Counted from the stretch's first letter, positions 7,452 through 17,309 are shown. The stretch is DNA of 64,000 bases from Actinomycetaceae bacterium (GCA_030538185.1 JAUNUK010000004.1:62001-126000), one strand, 5' to 3'. Notes: generated from the sequence alone by a model not told the origin. Made by a program: numbers and translations.

Positions 7452-9498
7452 TTATTGTCCCCATCGTTTCGATCATTACTTTGGCTCCAGACATCTCGGA
7501 ATATGATAAGACGGGTAGCCTTGCAATCCCAAGGTTAACAAGTTTTCGCAAGGCTGGGCGCAACACGGGCGCGCATACCAAGACTACAGAGAATCCTGTT
7601 TGTTCGGAGGCCTCTGTGACGGCGCGAACCTGGGTGAGGAAGGACTCCATCCGGTCTGGGTCAAGTGCCAGTTGAGAGCCGTGATCACCTGGGCGCACGG
7701 CCTCCAATAGGGATTGCTCAAACATGGGATCCAGGGTGATGACGCGCAGCACCCCGTCGATCACGTACTTGGCGACGATAGCTGGACCCAGTTCTGCGCG
7801 CGCCGCCTCTACCAGTTGTTCGGGGTCGGTCGTCTGCTTGGCACGCACAGACAGGGCTTCGAAAATCCTGGCCAAATCCAAGATGGCCACCTGTTCTTCC
7901 AGCAAGCCCTGCAAAACGACCTGGACCTCACCTAATGACAGGTGTGCGGGGATCAGTTCATCGACAACCGAAGGGTTGGTTTGTTTCAGGCCATCCGTTA
8001 GGACGCGCACGTCTTCGCGCGTCAACAGGCGGGCAGCATTTTCAGCGACGAGGGCGCCCAGATGGGTAATGAGCACCGAGACACGGTCAACAACAGTTGC
8101 GCCGCTGATTTCCGCGTTGTAGCGCAATTCGATGGGTATCCACTTGCCGGTCAACCCGAAGACGGGTTCGTGGACCAGATCGCCTGGCAGGTCATCCAGG
8201 GAATCCCCCAGGGCCAAAACGCGGCCACCAGGGGCGATGCCGCGGCCGACCTCGACTCCAGACATGCGGATCACATAGGTCGATGCCGGTAAGTCGACGG
8301 AATCGCGCGTCCTGACGGGTGGCACAACAAAACCGGATTCCAAAGCGACCTTACGCCGCAACCCGCGCACACGCGCCAGCAGGTCGGCATCCGTATTGGA
8401 GCCAACCAGGTCGATAAGGTCTGGCGACAACATGATCTCCAGGGCTGGCACCCGCATCTGTTCAATCAATTGTTCAGGTGTCTCACCAGCGGGTTTGAAG
8501 GGTTCCTCGTCGACCATCATGTCGGCTTCGGCTTCGGCACGCTTGACGGCCAGGCCTTGTTGGTAGCCGACGAAGATAAGCACACCCCCCACGATGATGA
8601 AGGGCAACTTGGGCATGCCGGGGATGACGCCCATCAAAAGGGCCGCAACCCCGGCGATGTACATGGCCATTTGAGATTGGGACAGTTGCCCAACGAAGTC
8701 TTTCCCAACGCCCTCATTGGCATCAGTGTTGGCCCGGGTGACGATGATGCCTGTAGCCGAGGACATCAGCAGGGCAGGGATCTGTGATACAAGACCGTCA
8801 CCCACGGTTAACTGTGCGTAGGTTTTGATGGAGTCGGTTGCACTCATGGAGTCGATGACCATGCCGATGATGAACCCGCCGACCAGGTTTATCAGGGTAA
8901 TGACAATGCCGGCTATGGCATCGCCCTTGACGAACTTGGTGCCGCCGTCCATTGCGCCGTAGAAGTCTGCCTCGGCAGTGACTTCTGCACGGCGTTTGCG
9001 CGCCTGGTCTTCGTCTATAAGGCCTGCGTTTAGGTCCGCGTCGATGGCCATCTGCTTGCCAGGCATGGCGTCCAGGGTGAAGCGAGCGCCGACCTCGGCC
9101 ACGCGCCCTGCACCGTTGGTGATAACCACAAAGTTGATAATGACCAGGATCAGGAACACAACCATGCCGACCACGAAGTTACCGCCGACTACGAAGGTCC
9201 CGAAGGCTTCAATGACCTTGCCTGCCTTATCTGTTCCGCCAGAGCCGCCCAGGATCAACCTGGTCGAGGCCACGTTCAACCCCAGGCGGAACAGGGTTGC
9301 CACCAGCACCAACGTGGGAAAGACTGAAAAGTCCAAGGCCTTGCGCACAAATAGGGTGGTCAGCAGTGCCAACATGGACAGCATGATGGACATGATCAAC
9401 AAGATGTCCAGCAGCCAAGATGGAATGGGGAACATCATCAACATGATGATGCCGACAATCGCCACTGGGGTCGCCAGCTGGAAGATTATCTTCCTCAT
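7426..9498 (-). CDS. flhA: FlhA flagellar type III export gate protein
   Basis: About 690 residues, the usual length. The N-terminal half has eight predicted membrane segments and the FHIPEP signature region (FVVGMVVFLILVIINFVVIT, GDAIAGIVITLINLVGG). The C-terminal half is the cytoplasmic ring domain that receives chaperone-substrate complexes. An ATG at 9498 follows an AGGTGAG ribosome site; a GTG at 9507 is possible. It forms the export gate with FlhB, FliP, FliQ and FliR, all encoded just upstream. A 107-base gap separates it from flhB. Confidence 0.97.
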   Translation of the reverse strand: MRKIIFQLATPVAIVGIIMLMMFPIPSWLLDILLIMSIMLSMLALLTTLFVRKALDFSVFPTLVLVATLFRLGLNVASTRLILGGSGGTDKAGKVIEAFGTFVVGGNFVVGMVVFLILVIINFVVITNGAGRVAEVGARFTLDAMPGKQMAIDADLNAGLIDEDQARKRRAEVTAEADFYGAMDGGTKFVKGDAIAGIVITLINLVGGFIIGMVIDSMSATDSIKTYAQLTVGDGLVSQIPALLMSSATGIIVTRANTDANEGVGKDFVGQLSQSQMAMYIAGVAALLMGVIPGMPKLPFIIVGGVLIFVGYQQGLAVKRAEAEADMMVDEEPFKPAGETPEQLIEQMRVPALEIMLSPDLIDLVGSNTDADLLARVRGLRRKVALESGFVVPPVRTRDSVDLPASTYVIRMSGVEVGRGIAPGGRVLALGDSLDDLPGDLVHEPVFGLTGKWIPIELRYNAEISGATVVDRVSVLITHLGALVAENAARLLTREDVRVLTDGLKQTNPSVVDELIPAHLSLGEVQVVLQGLLEEQVAILDLARIFEALSVRAKQTTDPEQLVEAARAELGPAIVAKYVIDGVLRVITLDPMFEQSLLEAVRPGDHGSQLALDPDRMESFLTQVRAVTEASEQTGFSVVLVCAPVLRPALRKLVNLGIARLPVLSYSEMSGAKVMIETMGTISGSHAISS

Positions 9499-9604
9499 CC
9501 TTCTCACCTGCCTTTGCTATCTCTTTTGTACAACTTGTCGTAATAAATGGTCTCAAAACTGGCCAATAAATGAAACACGCCAGCCCAGCACCATGCCCCA
9601 TTAT

Positions 9605-10693
9605 CTATGTATAGGTGGGAACCTTATGCACCCCCGTTGCGCTTCCGCGTTTCTTCAGCATCATGACGAAGGCCAATACTTGCGCGACCGCCGTGTACAT
9701 TTCTTCCGGTATTTCGGCGCCCACCTCGCAGGTCGCATACAGGGTTCTGGCCAAGGGCACGTCTTCTACCATGGGGACATCATTGTCGAGGGCGATCTCG
9801 CGGATCTTCGAGGCACTATGGTCGACTCCTTTGGATAAAACCTTAGGCGCACCCTTTCCTGGTTCGTACCGCAGCGACACCGCGTAATGGGTGGGGTTTA
9901 CGACAACCACGTCGGCGTCTGCGGTGTCCCGCATCTGACGCCCTCGTGAGATCTCGTACTGTTTTTGCCGACGCTGGGCCTTGATCTCGGGGTTGCCTTC
10001 CGTCGACTTGTATTCCTCTTTCACTTCTTGTTTCGACATCTTCGTCTGTTTTTGGTTCTTCTTGAAAATAAACAGCGCATCAAGGATCGACAGTGCAATA
10101 CCTGCCACGATGGAGGCCCACAGCAGCGTCCACAGTTTCCCGGATATGGCCTGAATAAGCGAGATTGCGGGCAGGCGCCCTGCGACACCAAGCAACTCTT
10201 GCATGGAGGAGATAACCATGTATAGCACGGCCCCCACGGCGACGGTTTTCAAAAAGGCTTTTAACCCGTTCCACAGGGCTTGTAACCCGAATACGCGCTT
10301 TAAGCCCTTTACGATATTGAAGTTCTGAAACTTGGGTTTCAGTTTCTTCAGGGTCGGAAATACGCCACGGCCCTGAATGACGTTCATCAAGATTGCCACG
10401 ATGGTGACGACAACCAGCAATGGAGCCATGGTCCAAGGCACCGAAGCCAGGGCATGCCCGAAGAAGGTCAAGGCCATATTGGTGTCTTGGTGCTTGGCTA
10501 TTTGCGCCAGCGTCAGGAACTGGGTGAATCCCTGATCCCACATCTTGGATCCAACCATTCCCAAGACAGCAGCCGCCCCCGCTAGAGCCACCCACGCAGT
10601 CAAGTCCTGTGATTTTTGTAAGCCCCCGTCCTCGCGGACTTTCTTCATCTTTTTCGGGGTGGCCTTCTCGGTTTTTTCACCTGAGTCGCTCAT
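9605..10693 (-). CDS. flhB: FlhB flagellar export switch protein
   Basis: 362 residues: a charged N-terminus, four membrane segments (about 33-210) and a soluble C-terminal domain with the self-cleavage motif NPTH at 266-269. Cleavage after Asn lets FlhB switch export from rod/hook to filament substrates, on a signal from FliK (encoded at 20069). The ATG overlaps the fliR stop (ATGA). It keeps the standard charged linker before NPTH. Family assignment is firm. Confidence 0.97.
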   Translation of the reverse strand: MSDSGEKTEKATPKKMKKVREDGGLQKSQDLTAWVALAGAAAVLGMVGSKMWDQGFTQFLTLAQIAKHQDTNMALTFFGHALASVPWTMAPLLVVVTIVAILMNVIQGRGVFPTLKKLKPKFQNFNIVKGLKRVFGLQALWNGLKAFLKTVAVGAVLYMVISSMQELLGVAGRLPAISLIQAISGKLWTLLWASIVAGIALSILDALFIFKKNQKQTKMSKQEVKEEYKSTEGNPEIKAQRRQKQYEISRGRQMRDTADADVVVVNPTHYAVSLRYEPGKGAPKVLSKGVDHSASKIREIALDNDVPMVEDVPLARTLYATCEVGAEIPEEMYTAVAQVLAFVMMLKKRGSATGVHKVPTYT

Positions 10694-11436
10694 CGGTACA
10701 CCTCCAACATGAGCTCAGCCCCGCGACCAACCAGCTGGTCAGTGACGTAGGGGATCACAAGTATCAGCGCAGGGATAAAGGTAAGCGTCACAAAGATCTT
10801 CAGCGGGAAACCCAAGGCAAAGGCATTCAAGGCAGGTGCCACACGGGTCAACAAGCCCAGGCCGACGTCTGTCAAGAACAGTATCCCCAACAGAGGACCA
10901 GCGATTTCGAGGGCGGACAAAATGAGCTGCCCGGATTGCGTTGACAAGACCTGCGCCAGGTTGGCGAAGCTTGGAACCATCCCCACCGGCACGGCGTCAA
11001 AAGACCTGGCCAGTCCCATAATCACGACCTGGTATCCAGAGGACACGAAGAGCATCACCAGTGCCGTCATATTGAACAGGCGCGACATGGCTGCCCCACT
11101 GGTCATGGACATGGGGTCGAAGGATTGCCCCATGGAAAAACCGCCTTGCAGGTCGATCATGGAACCTGCCGCCTGCACGGCAACCACCAGCAGGTACACG
11201 ACGAACCCCATGGAGGCCCCGATGATCGCCTGCATGATGGCCTGGGTGATGAACTCTGCCGTGCCGGTAACAGGGGTCACCTTATGGAATACTGCCATAC
11301 CCAAAGCGATACCGAGCATGGCTTTTATCCGCCCAGAGATGACGCGGTTGTTAAAGGGCGGGCACATGACCAGGAACACGGTGGCGCGTATGGTGGCCAG
11401 GGCAAAAGCCACTAGGCCTGTGAAGGAAAAGACCAT
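10690..11436 (-). CDS. fliR: FliR flagellar export gate protein
   Basis: 248 residues, largely hydrophobic with six predicted membrane spans, matching FliR/SpaR. It co-assembles with FliP and FliQ into the helical export-gate complex in the MS-ring. The start lies 8 bases after the fliQ stop, and the stop overlaps flhB. The order fliO-fliP-fliQ-fliR-flhB-flhA is the classic export-gate operon. Confidence 0.96.
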   Translation of the reverse strand: MVFSFTGLVAFALATIRATVFLVMCPPFNNRVISGRIKAMLGIALGMAVFHKVTPVTGTAEFITQAIMQAIIGASMGFVVYLLVVAVQAAGSMIDLQGGFSMGQSFDPMSMTSGAAMSRLFNMTALVMLFVSSGYQVVIMGLARSFDAVPVGMVPSFANLAQVLSTQSGQLILSALEIAGPLLGILFLTDVGLGLLTRVAPALNAFALGFPLKIFVTLTFIPALILVIPYVTDQLVGRGAELMLEVYR

Positions 11437-11444
11437 ATGCCCAC

Positions 11445-11717
11445 CTAGGTTTCCAATAACCTGGGCACTCTGGCCATGAGTTCAAGGGTGGTGTTCACCG
11501 CGGATTGCAACATCCAGTACCCCGCGATATAGATCGCCAAGGCGACCGCAATGGTCTTGGGCACGAAGGTCAGGGTGACTTCCTGGATCTGCGTGATGGA
11601 CTGGAACAGCGAAATCGCAAACCCGACCAGCAGCGAAGTCAACAAGATGGGTGCCGCCAGTTTCGCTGCCAGGATCATGGCTGTCAGCGCAATGTCCAAA
11701 ACTGCCGCGGTGCTCAT
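11445..11717 (-). CDS. fliQ: FliQ flagellar export gate protein
   Basis: 90 residues starting MSTAAVLDIALTAMILAAKL, with two membrane helices, the expected FliQ size. The ATG at 11717 overlaps the fliP stop as ATGA, which decides the start over a further upstream ATG that would add 13 residues inside fliP. It packs around the FliP-FliR core of the export gate. Confidence 0.95.
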   Translation of the reverse strand: MSTAAVLDIALTAMILAAKLAAPILLTSLLVGFAISLFQSITQIQEVTLTFVPKTIAVALAIYIAGYWMLQSAVNTTLELMARVPRLLET

Positions 11718-12607
11718 TGATACGTTCCAATCAGGGTCTGTGTCATGAGTCCCCACCCGTCCACCAGCACAAACAACAGCACCTTGAAGGGAAGCGAAAT
11801 CATCACCGGGGGAAGCATCATCATGCCCATGGACATCAGGGACGCAGCCACAACCAGGTCGATAACCAAGAAAGGCACGTAAATAACGAAGCCGATAATG
11901 AAGGCAGCTCGCACCTCGGAGATCATGAACGAGGGCACCAGGGTAGTAAATGGAAGGTCAGCCAGGTTTTGCGGGTTGACTCGCCCCGCTGCCCGCGTCA
12001 TCAATGCTATGTCTTCTTCACGGGTGTGGGCCGCCATAAAGTTACGCATGACAGGCTCGGCCAACTGCATGGCCTCCCCAAATTTCACCTGTTGGTCGAC
12101 GTAAGGCTTAACCGCCACCTCCCACAGCTGCGAGATGACGGGCGCCATAATAAAAAACGTCAAAAACAGCGCCAACCCCGCGATGACCTGGTTCGGCGGA
12201 ACCCCTTGAAGCCCGACTGCGTTCCTCGTCATGGACAGGGTGATAAAAATCTTGGTGAAGGAACTCATCATCAGCAGCAGCGAGGGCGCCACCGACAGCA
12301 AGGTAATCCCGATAAAAACCAGCACCGACGTCGATGGTCCCTTGTCCAGCCCGCCAATGTTCAGCGTAATCCCCGGATCCGTGGGGTTGTTTGGATTCGC
12401 AGGCAGGGTAGGTCCAATGACATTCGGGTCGGGGGGATCAATGACGGTGACCCCTGGCCCCCCAAAAAGCATTGCCGAGGGCGACACGCCCGCAGCCTGA
12501 GCAGCCGTGGATACCCCTAGCACCATTATCCCGGCGATAAGGAATCCCAGCAGCACACGACCTCGGCCGCCACTCACGCGGACCTTATTATTCACCCTTG
12601 TCGACAC
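11714..12607 (-). CDS. fliP: FliP flagellar export gate protein
   Basis: 297 residues with a cleavable signal sequence (about 17-40, ending AAQAAG), then a periplasm-type segment rich in Pro/Asn/Gly, then four membrane helices with typical FliP motifs (SLLLMMSSFTKIFITLSMTR, FMAAHTREED, PFLVIDLVVAASLMSMGMMM). Five FliP copies form the pore of the export gate. It overlaps the 3' end of fliO by 20 bases. Confidence 0.97.
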   Translation of the reverse strand: MSTRVNNKVRVSGGRGRVLLGFLIAGIMVLGVSTAAQAAGVSPSAMLFGGPGVTVIDPPDPNVIGPTLPANPNNPTDPGITLNIGGLDKGPSTSVLVFIGITLLSVAPSLLLMMSSFTKIFITLSMTRNAVGLQGVPPNQVIAGLALFLTFFIMAPVISQLWEVAVKPYVDQQVKFGEAMQLAEPVMRNFMAAHTREEDIALMTRAAGRVNPQNLADLPFTTLVPSFMISEVRAAFIIGFVIYVPFLVIDLVVAASLMSMGMMMLPPVMISLPFKVLLFVLVDGWGLMTQTLIGTYQ

Positions 12608-13271
12608 CTCCTGCTTTGCCTGCCGACAGTTGTGCTGCGACCTGAGCCATATCGTCTTGAGACAAGGTGGCCGGGGTTTGTTCCGTCACGCGACCCAAGG
12701 CTGTGTCAGCGAATTCGCCCGCAGCAACAACGGGTTGGAGGTTAGTGGTGTGCAATGCCGTTGGCGTTTTCGCAGCTGAGGAACTAGGCGTGGCCACCGT
12801 GTGCTCTTCGACGGGTATTTCTCCCAGATCTTTAGAGCGCATGAACCCACCCAAAACCGTGTCGAAGCCCCGCACTCTGGGACGCTTGCCGAGAGCCTTG
12901 GCCACATCACTGCCGTTGCCAATACCCTCGACACCAATGCCAGGTGTTCCGTCACCTAGATAGATGCCCAGCTCATCCGTGTCATAGATCTCAGCGATCG
13001 TGGTGACAGAGGCCTCTCCTGCCCCCAGTAAGAACATGCGTCCGGCTATCTCCACCAAAACCACTTGGGAACTGCGCGTTAGTGGCAGTCGTGCCATAAC
13101 GCGCAGGCCAGGGCCATCGTAGTCACCCAGAGAGCGTTTCTTAATGTACTGCGCCAGGAACCAGATCAGGGCGAAAACGATCACCAAACCGACCAGGAAG
13201 CGCAGCAATTCCAGCCACCCCGCGCCTGCCGAGGCAACCTTTGCAGTGCTGGACACCAGCGCGTTCATCAT
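12588..13271 (-). CDS. fliO: FliO flagellar assembly protein
   Basis: About 227 residues starting at one of two adjacent ATGs (13271 or 13268), right after the fliN stop. One membrane helix (about 20-40, ending in FALIWFLAQYIKKRS) is followed by the FliO soluble core LRVMARLPLTRSSQVVLVEI. An extended Ala/Thr-rich C-terminal tail of about 110 residues has no visible fold. FliO stabilises FliP during gate assembly. It is weakly conserved in general, so position between fliN and fliP carries much of the call. Confidence 0.85.
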   Translation of the reverse strand: MMNALVSSTAKVASAGAGWLELLRFLVGLVIVFALIWFLAQYIKKRSLGDYDGPGLRVMARLPLTRSSQVVLVEIAGRMFLLGAGEASVTTIAEIYDTDELGIYLGDGTPGIGVEGIGNGSDVAKALGKRPRVRGFDTVLGGFMRSKDLGEIPVEEHTVATPSSSAAKTPTALHTTNLQPVVAAGEFADTALGRVTEQTPATLSQDDMAQVAAQLSAGKAGGVDKGE

Positions 13272-13275
13272 GGGC

Positions 13276-14028
13276 TCAGTCGTCTGCGTTCTGTCCTGAG
13301 ACGATCTCAGTGATGCGGATCCCGTATTCCTCATCGACCACGACGATTTCACCGCGGGCGATGAGGCGACCATTGACCATGACGTCTGCGGGTGACCCTG
13401 CAGACCTGTCGAGTTCAATAACGGAACCGGGTGTCAGGTCCAAGACGTCACGGACTGCCAGTTTCGTGCGGCCAATCTCGGCCGTCAGGGTCATCTCAAC
13501 GTCATATAGCAAACGCATGGAGTCCGCGCGCTGTTGAGGGGTAGCTTCGCGCTGAGACGTTGACAGCCCTGAAGCTGTTTGGGTTCCTGGCTTGATCTCT
13601 TCGGCGGAACCCGCGGGTTTTGCTCCGCGACCACGCACACCAAACCATCCTTCGACAGCGTCGTCAGCCACAAGAACTGCCAACACCCAGTCGGGATCCG
13701 TCAGCGTTTCACCAACTGGTACTTCTTCGGCGGCATCTAGCACACCGGTTCCCACCACGGTGGCGGCAGCCTCAAGAGCAGGGCGCAGAGCGTCAGCTGC
13801 GGTTAGTCCCTCAGCCCCGGCAAGTGCGTCCTGGACAAGCTCGGAAGCCACCAGCAGGAAGTCTGCGGAAGACGTGCCCACCAAGGTCGCGGTTATCGCC
13901 AAATCTTCCGGGCTTGGTTGCGGATCGCCCTCGGCAAAAAGACGTACCTCAAGAGGCGTGGCAGAAGGCAGAAAGGGGATAGTGGCCTGTGCGGCCTCTA
14001 AGACTTTCTGCGGATCGGGGGAGGTCAT
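13276..14028 (-). CDS. fliN: FliN flagellar switch protein with long N-terminal region
   Basis: 250 residues, about twice E. coli FliN. The C-terminal 80 residues are a SpoA/FliN domain (MRLLYDVEMTLTAEIGRTKL, VLDLTPGSVIELDRSAG, ARGEIVVVDEEYGIRITEIV). The first 160 residues are Ala/acidic-rich and may be a FliY-like middle domain; CheC phosphatase motifs are not clear. It builds the C-ring with FliG and FliM. The start overlaps the fliM stop by ATGA. Confidence 0.93.
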   Translation of the reverse strand: MTSPDPQKVLEAAQATIPFLPSATPLEVRLFAEGDPQPSPEDLAITATLVGTSSADFLLVASELVQDALAGAEGLTAADALRPALEAAATVVGTGVLDAAEEVPVGETLTDPDWVLAVLVADDAVEGWFGVRGRGAKPAGSAEEIKPGTQTASGLSTSQREATPQQRADSMRLLYDVEMTLTAEIGRTKLAVRDVLDLTPGSVIELDRSAGSPADVMVNGRLIARGEIVVVDEEYGIRITEIVSGQNADD

Positions 14029-14957
14029 GCGGAACGGTCCTCTCTATTGGTAGACACAATCATGGCTGCAAGTCGGGAGCCAGAAGATCCTGCGGCCGCT
14101 TCGGCGACCGTAAAGTCCCCAACCATCACATCCAGGGGGCGTGAGGTGGGGTGCATAAGGGGGATATAGTCACCTATACCAAGGCCGTCCAGATCGCGGG
14201 GATGGACGGGACGAGAGGAAAAACGCACCGTAAAATCGACGGGGGTTTCTTCCAAGACGTCGACCAAGCGGTCACGTATCCGCCGGGCTTCGTTCAGTTG
14301 TTCTTCGGTTCGTGACTCGTGCCTTGAACCTTCATTGATGGCATCGGTTATTAATGCCACGGGCAACATAATGGTGCACACATCTTTGCGTTCTTCCACG
14401 TCGATGGTGATGGGTGCGAAGACCACAGGTGTAGAGGTCTCTGCCGCCTGAATGAACTGTGGATTGTATTGGATGTCAACGAACTTGGATTCCAGACGGA
14501 TGACGTGTTCGAAGGCCATGTCCAGGTCGCGCAAGGAGCGCTCCAGGAAATCTGACATGACAGAGACTTCCAAATCCGTCAGCTCCCGATCGGGGGCATC
14601 GATGAAAGCACCCTGGCCCCCCAGCAAGTGATCCACCCAGGCCATAGCGGTTTGGCGCGGCAATTGCAGGATGCCCTTGGCACGTCCACCTTGGAAAGAA
14701 ATAGTGACCATGCAGGTCGTTTGGGGCAGACCCGCAATGTATTCGTCATAGGTGCGCATTTCGAGCACGCCGAGTTCTGCCGTCAGCATGACGCGCAGAC
14801 GCGCCACCAACTGATTGACAAAGTTCCTGGTGAAAGTCCCTAAGGCCAGTTCCATGACGCGCGCGTATTCACGAGGCAGCTTCATGGGACGCCTGAAGTC
14901 GTAAAGTTCAGCCTCTACGCCTGGGGTGTCCACTCGATTATTTCCTGTGCGTGCCAT
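14025..14957 (-). CDS. fliM: FliM flagellar switch protein
   Basis: 310 residues. The middle CheC-like domain shows FTRNFVNQLVARLR and LPRQTAMAWVDHLLGGQGAF, and the C-terminal SpoA domain includes ETPVDFTVRFSSRPVHPRDL. The N-terminus is short and the conserved CheY-binding EIDALL motif of proteobacterial FliM is not apparent, so CheY-P may bind elsewhere, for example on FliN. Stop/start overlap with fliN indicates coupled translation. Confidence 0.94.
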   Translation of the reverse strand: MARTGNNRVDTPGVEAELYDFRRPMKLPREYARVMELALGTFTRNFVNQLVARLRVMLTAELGVLEMRTYDEYIAGLPQTTCMVTISFQGGRAKGILQLPRQTAMAWVDHLLGGQGAFIDAPDRELTDLEVSVMSDFLERSLRDLDMAFEHVIRLESKFVDIQYNPQFIQAAETSTPVVFAPITIDVEERKDVCTIMLPVALITDAINEGSRHESRTEEQLNEARRIRDRLVDVLEETPVDFTVRFSSRPVHPRDLDGLGIGDYIPLMHPTSRPLDVMVGDFTVAEAAAGSSGSRLAAMIVSTNREDRSA

Positions 14958-15026
14958 GCCATCCAGTCTATAAACTCATCCATCCTTGGTGTTCAATGAC
15001 ATGCCTTAGCGTCCTACAAAGGCATG

Positions 15027-15614
15027 TTAATAAATCTGGAATGAATATACGGAAAAGAACACTTCAACCACGTGATCTTTATATTGCTCTATTTGTAGCT
15101 TGTTTAATTCTTCCAAATACAGCTCTTTTTTCTCTTCCATTCCCCTTGGGGTATTAAGTTTTTCAGCGTCCCCGCCCATAAAGATATTCAGTGCCACCTG
15201 GCGGGCAGGTGTCGGATCAGGGGCGGCCTCTACCTTGTCGTCAAAATAAATAGTCGCCTGGAAAGCCAAGAAGTTTCCGTCTTGCAGGTTGATATTCATT
15301 TGGTCGCCGGTCGACATGGCAACGCTGCCGACTTTCTTGGTAACAGGAACATCCTCTTTAGCCTCGCCACTGCCGGCGAAGAAAAACAGGTACACAGCAA
15401 CGCCTATGGCCCCCAGCACGACAAGAACGGCAGCAATAATGATGATCAGCTTTAGCTTTCCACCTTTACCGCCTTGTTCCTCACCTAGAGGCTCGGGCGC
15501 GGCCCCTCCCCCGCCTGGTCGAGCAGCGGGAGGCGTCCTCGGTGGCACCTTGGGAGGCGTCCTGGGCGGTGGTGTCGCGGGACGCGGTGTTGGTGCGCCG
15601 GTTCCTACTGGCAT
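15027..15614 (-). CDS. fliL: FliL flagellar basal-body-associated protein
   Basis: 195 residues: a Pro/Gly-rich cytoplasmic N-terminus (about 1-50), one membrane helix (KLKLIIIIAAVLVVLGAIGV), then an extracytoplasmic FliL domain ending in VVEVFFSVYSFQIY. FliL surrounds stator units and supports torque; it sits between motB and fliM as usual. An AAGGAAGG ribosome site precedes the ATG. The Pro-rich N-terminus is longer than in E. coli. Confidence 0.92.
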   Translation of the reverse strand: MPVGTGAPTPRPATPPPRTPPKVPPRTPPAARPGGGGAAPEPLGEEQGGKGGKLKLIIIIAAVLVVLGAIGVAVYLFFFAGSGEAKEDVPVTKKVGSVAMSTGDQMNINLQDGNFLAFQATIYFDDKVEAAPDPTPARQVALNIFMGGDAEKLNTPRGMEEKKELYLEELNKLQIEQYKDHVVEVFFSVYSFQIY

Positions 15615-15684
15615 TGCCTTCCTTCTTCCTTTACTCTCACGTTTTATTCAATACTATTTCCGAGGGCGGACACGGACCGTGTTC

Positions 15685-16530
15685 CTACCCCATTGCGGGT
15701 TTGTCGACTGCGGCACTTACCACAGCAGGGACGAGGGCGCGCACGGCCTCGGGTGCACTCGACAGGACAACTATATCGACCCTCCTGTTTACGGCGAGGA
15801 TGTCTTGTCCTTCCTCTGGCTGGGTTTGGTGTGCGTTTCCATAAGACACGGCTCTCAGCCTCTCGACGGGGACGCCCGTGGCGTTCAAGGTCTTGAGTAC
15901 CTGTGTGGCGCGATCTGCTGCCAAATCCCAGTTCGAGGGGTATCTGGCAGTATTAATGGGCACCTGATCGGCGTAGCCTTCTACGGCTATTTGTTCTGGC
16001 AGGCCAGAGAGGGCCGGTCCCACAGTGTTGAGGATCTCGCGGGCAGCGTCTTGCAGGGTCGCGGTTCCGGTGTCGAAGTACGTGTCATTGGCTACTAAGC
16101 CCAAGACCAGGCCACGCTCCGTAATGCGGTAGTCCAAGACTTTGCCGTGTCCTGCTGTCGCGAGCTGATTCTCTATGGCCTCTTGCATCTCTTTGAGGTG
16201 TTTGGCTTCAGCCTTGGCTGCCGCCTGTTGTGGGGAGTCTCCGGTCAGTTGACTTGCAGAACCACCCATAAACTTCCCCAGTTCGGCAGAAGACGTCGAA
16301 CCTGTGAGGATACCCACCCCGCCCGTTGTGACGATGGGGGCCTCGGCTAGGGCCTGGTTGTTGAACCCTGCAGCCAGGGAGCTTCGCAGTTGTTGGAGTT
16401 TACCTTGGTCCACCTGCGAAATGGCGTAGAGGACCAGGAACAGGCACATCATGACCGTGATCATGTCCAGGTAGGATACAGCCCAACGCTCTGTGTTTTC
16501 AGGCTCGGGGCACACGTGTTTCTTTGCCAT
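15685..16530 (-). CDS. motB: MotB flagellar stator protein
   Basis: 281 residues. One membrane helix at about 18-38 carries the proton-accepting Asp D22 (SYLDMITVMMCLFLVLYA). The C-terminal OmpA-like peptidoglycan-binding domain reads VEGYADQVPINTARYPSNWD with the later RAVSYGNAHQTQPE. It anchors the stator to the wall and, with MotA, converts ion flow to torque. Only two bases separate it from motA. The 70-base gap to fliL contains a CCGAGGGCG motif (15660). Confidence 0.96.
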   Translation of the reverse strand: MAKKHVCPEPENTERWAVSYLDMITVMMCLFLVLYAISQVDQGKLQQLRSSLAAGFNNQALAEAPIVTTGGVGILTGSTSSAELGKFMGGSASQLTGDSPQQAAAKAEAKHLKEMQEAIENQLATAGHGKVLDYRITERGLVLGLVANDTYFDTGTATLQDAAREILNTVGPALSGLPEQIAVEGYADQVPINTARYPSNWDLAADRATQVLKTLNATGVPVERLRAVSYGNAHQTQPEEGQDILAVNRRVDIVVLSSAPEAVRALVPAVVSAAVDKPAMG

Positions 16531-16532
16531 GG

Positions 16533-17306
16533 CTAAGCCGCCTCACTTTGTTCTTTCACCTGGTCAGCAGGTATAAGTGAGCGCAGTCGTTCGCCAACCT
16601 GGCGTGGGTTGGAACCGCTTTGCAGTGCTATGAGGCCTTCGGTGATGATCTCCATGCGGATGACTTCAAGTTCAGAGATGCGTTCCATACGTCCCGCTAT
16701 GGGCAGCCACAGGAAGTTAGCAGTCAGCAGCCCCCACAGGGTCGCGACGAAGGCGGCGGCGATCATGCCGCCAAGTTTCTCTGGATCCGAGAGGTTTTCT
16801 AGCACGTGAACCAAGGAAATCACGGTGCCAATAATCCCGATGGTGGGCGCATAGCCTCCCATGGCAGTAAACATCTTGTAGGCGACCTTATCCCCCGCCT
16901 TTTTTGCCTCAATTTTATCTTCCATGAGGGTGCGCAGGTCTTCTGGGTCTGTGCCGTCAATAGCCGAGGTCAAGCCCTCGCGCATGAACTCATCCTCAAT
17001 GCCTTTGGCGGCGTCTTCCAGTGCCAGCAGGCCTTCACGCCTGGCTTTTTCAGACAGGGACACGATTGTGTCGATGGCCTCTGAAACGTCAGGGATTTTG
17101 GCCAATAGGAACTTGGGCACTGACTTCCAGGCGTGGATCGTGTCCTTGATGGTACACCCAGCCATGCCGACCATGATGGTGGCGCCAAAAACTAGAATCA
17201 TGGGTGGGGGTAGAAGGATCGCACCGATGTGCGAACCTTCCATATAGATCATGGCGATGAGGGCTGTGAAGGCGCCCCCAAGGCCAATAATGGTTGCCGG
17301 ATCCAT
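16533..17306 (-). CDS. motA: MotA flagellar stator protein
   Basis: 257 residues with four predicted membrane segments and the large cytoplasmic loop (about 60-150) that contacts FliG. The conserved late segment TAMGGYAPTIGIIGTVISLV contains the functional prolines region of MotA/PomA. It forms the ion-conducting stator with MotB. It starts three bases after the flbD stop, so flbD-motA-motB are one translation unit. Confidence 0.96.
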   Translation of the reverse strand: MDPATIIGLGGAFTALIAMIYMEGSHIGAILLPPPMILVFGATIMVGMAGCTIKDTIHAWKSVPKFLLAKIPDVSEAIDTIVSLSEKARREGLLALEDAAKGIEDEFMREGLTSAIDGTDPEDLRTLMEDKIEAKKAGDKVAYKMFTAMGGYAPTIGIIGTVISLVHVLENLSDPEKLGGMIAAAFVATLWGLLTANFLWLPIAGRMERISELEVIRMEIITEGLIALQSGSNPRQVGERLRSLIPADQVKEQSEAA

Positions 17307-17309
17307 GGC

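Noticed and set aside
8978-9838. 286-residue plus-strand open frame opposite flhA/flhB
   Set aside because: Antisense to strongly conserved export-gate genes, no ribosome site and no recognisable domain.
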